The notes below the pieces were generated by a model, which saw nothing but the letters and a program-made list of their open reading frames with translations, was not told where the DNA came from and did not search any database. Shown here piece after piece: positions 33,755 through 34,316 of a stretch of 34,316 bases of DNA. This stretch comes from Alphaproteobacteria bacterium (GTDB lineage: Bacteria > Pseudomonadota > Alphaproteobacteria > UBA6615): contig JAJFJA010000049.1 in the NCBI GenBank assembly GCA_021774445.1, forward strand, positions 1-34,316. Direction: 5' to 3'. Position 1 is the stretch's first letter. Each line of letters begins with the position of its first letter. Made by a program: the position numbers and the translations under genes.

Positions 33755-34072
33755 CCTATTGCTCTCACCAGAAAAGTCCCTCGCCGGGACGTCGGCAGAA
33801 CCGTAGGCTCAAGTCCGTTGCGGAAGCTGGGCGGAGTGTACATGGCTAAGTACTATGCCAGCTCGCTCGATTGCGCCAACTCACAGAAGTGATGGCAGCG
33901 ATCATCGCCGTCATGAACGTCCGCCAATGGCTGTGTGTGTTGAAGAAGTCCGATTGGAGGCGCATTCCACTGTCCGCTGATGGAAGTAGCGGACTTTATT
34001 ATTGCCGCTTCAGCGATCTGCTGAGGCGGTTTGGCGTTATTGGCATGGGCGGATGAGGCTTTGCGGCATGGC
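33755..34072. other. Intergenic region next to the IS element
   Basis: The 318 bases hold no convincing gene; a 61-codon frame at 33871-34056 has no recognisable content. GTCCGCT (33972-33978) and AGCGGAC (33988-33994) form a seven-pair hairpin followed by TTTATT, similar to a weak intrinsic terminator on the plus strand. The end of the IS element should lie in the right part, but its terminal inverted repeat cannot be identified without the other end. Confidence 0.35.
33972..33994 (+). terminator. Possible weak terminator hairpin
   Basis: A perfect 7-bp stem GTCCGCT/AGCGGAC with a nine-base loop, followed by TTTATT. No plus-strand gene ends just before it, so it may be a remnant or chance structure. 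Confidence 0.25.
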
Positions 34073-34316
34073 TCAGGCCATCATCGGCTGTGGCGGCGGT
34101 CGTGTGGTGTGATTGGCGAGCCTTTTGAGGTTCTGGACGGTGGCGGTTAGGAGGAACTCATCCCGAGCGCCGGTCAGGCCGCGCAATCGCAAGCGCACCA
34201 TCGAGAGGATCTGCTTGGCCTCACCAAAGAGCCTTTCGATCTTTTTGCGTTGGCCGCTGGAGGCCGCGTAAGCCTCGGTCTCCATCAAAGCGCGGGTATA
34301 GTCTCGTGCCGCCTCG
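34073..34316 (-). mobile_element. IS1182-like transposase, C-terminal part (cut by window end)
   Basis: The visible 80 residues are the C-terminus of a DDE transposase, and the frame stays open to the right edge (EAARDYTRALME precedes the first ATG in frame). RKKIERLFGEAKQIL and RLRLRGLTGARDEFLL, followed by TATVQNLKRLA, match the conserved end of IS1182/IS5-type transposases. The catalytic Asp and Glu residues lie mostly outside the window. TGA at 34073-34075 ends the frame. It marks the right end as a mobile, accessory region. Confidence 0.85.

Noticed and set aside
33871..34056. 61-codon frame next to the IS
   Set aside because: No ribosome binding site and no recognisable content.
1..34316. 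CRISPR arrays, tRNA or rRNA genes
   Set aside because: No regularly spaced repeats and no cloverleaf or rRNA motifs were noticed by eye on either strand.

Overview
The window is GC-rich chromosomal DNA from an alphaproteobacterium, most likely of the Rhodospirillales type. Three things support this. The order cycM-like cytochrome c / kdsB / pheA / nudC / SRP RNA / dnaX / ybaB / recR / rmuC / def is a typical alphaproteobacterial housekeeping run. There is a PAS_5-type PAS protein of a kind common in that group. The yej-type peptide transporter genes also look alphaproteobacterial. No rRNA, tRNA or CRISPR array was seen.

Layout. (1) 1-7072 is an accessory metabolic block: a Bcr/CflA drug efflux pump, a secreted DNRLRE/CBM-like protein, a class I aldolase next to a PfkB sugar kinase, a DODA-type dioxygenase divergent from a CmcJ/NvfI-family oxidoreductase, and an SDR dehydrogenase. 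(2) 7230-9415 holds two very small genes (59 aa and a 29 aa membrane microprotein) and a lone, atypical tyrosine recombinase with a 10-bp direct repeat over its start. (3) 9580-12227 carries a TVP38/DedA-like membrane protein, an M17 aminopeptidase and a MarR regulator. (4) 12221-20788, on the minus strand, is one probable operon: two tandem yejA paralogues, yejB, yejE, yejF and a GhrA-like reductase. Its leader holds a compound set of interleaved inverted repeats directly before the ribosome binding site. (5) 21098-32318 is core: hisN-like phosphatase and cytochrome c, then kdsB and pheA. A ParDE toxin-antitoxin pair with a perfect palindromic operator is inserted before nudC. Then come the SRP RNA, dnaX-ybaB-recR, a DUF1810 protein, a PAS protein, rmuC and def. 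(6) 32424-34316 is again accessory: two small P-loop kinases and the 3' part of an IS1182-like transposase leaving the right edge. The usual fmt gene does not follow def.

Functionally, the yej block should import peptides or peptide-like compounds (microcin C type), and the cytosolic M17 aminopeptidase nearby could digest them. The aldolase and kinase form a plausible two-step route for a ketose 1-phosphate or bisphosphate. The kinase resembles sulfofructose kinase but appears to lack two of three sulfonate-binding residues. The most unusual items are the intertwined repeats before yejA, the 29-aa membrane protein, the kinase/aldolase pair, the integrase with altered catalytic positions, and the Walker A variant in the CPT-like kinase. 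No clearly new multi-gene system could be shown from sequence alone.
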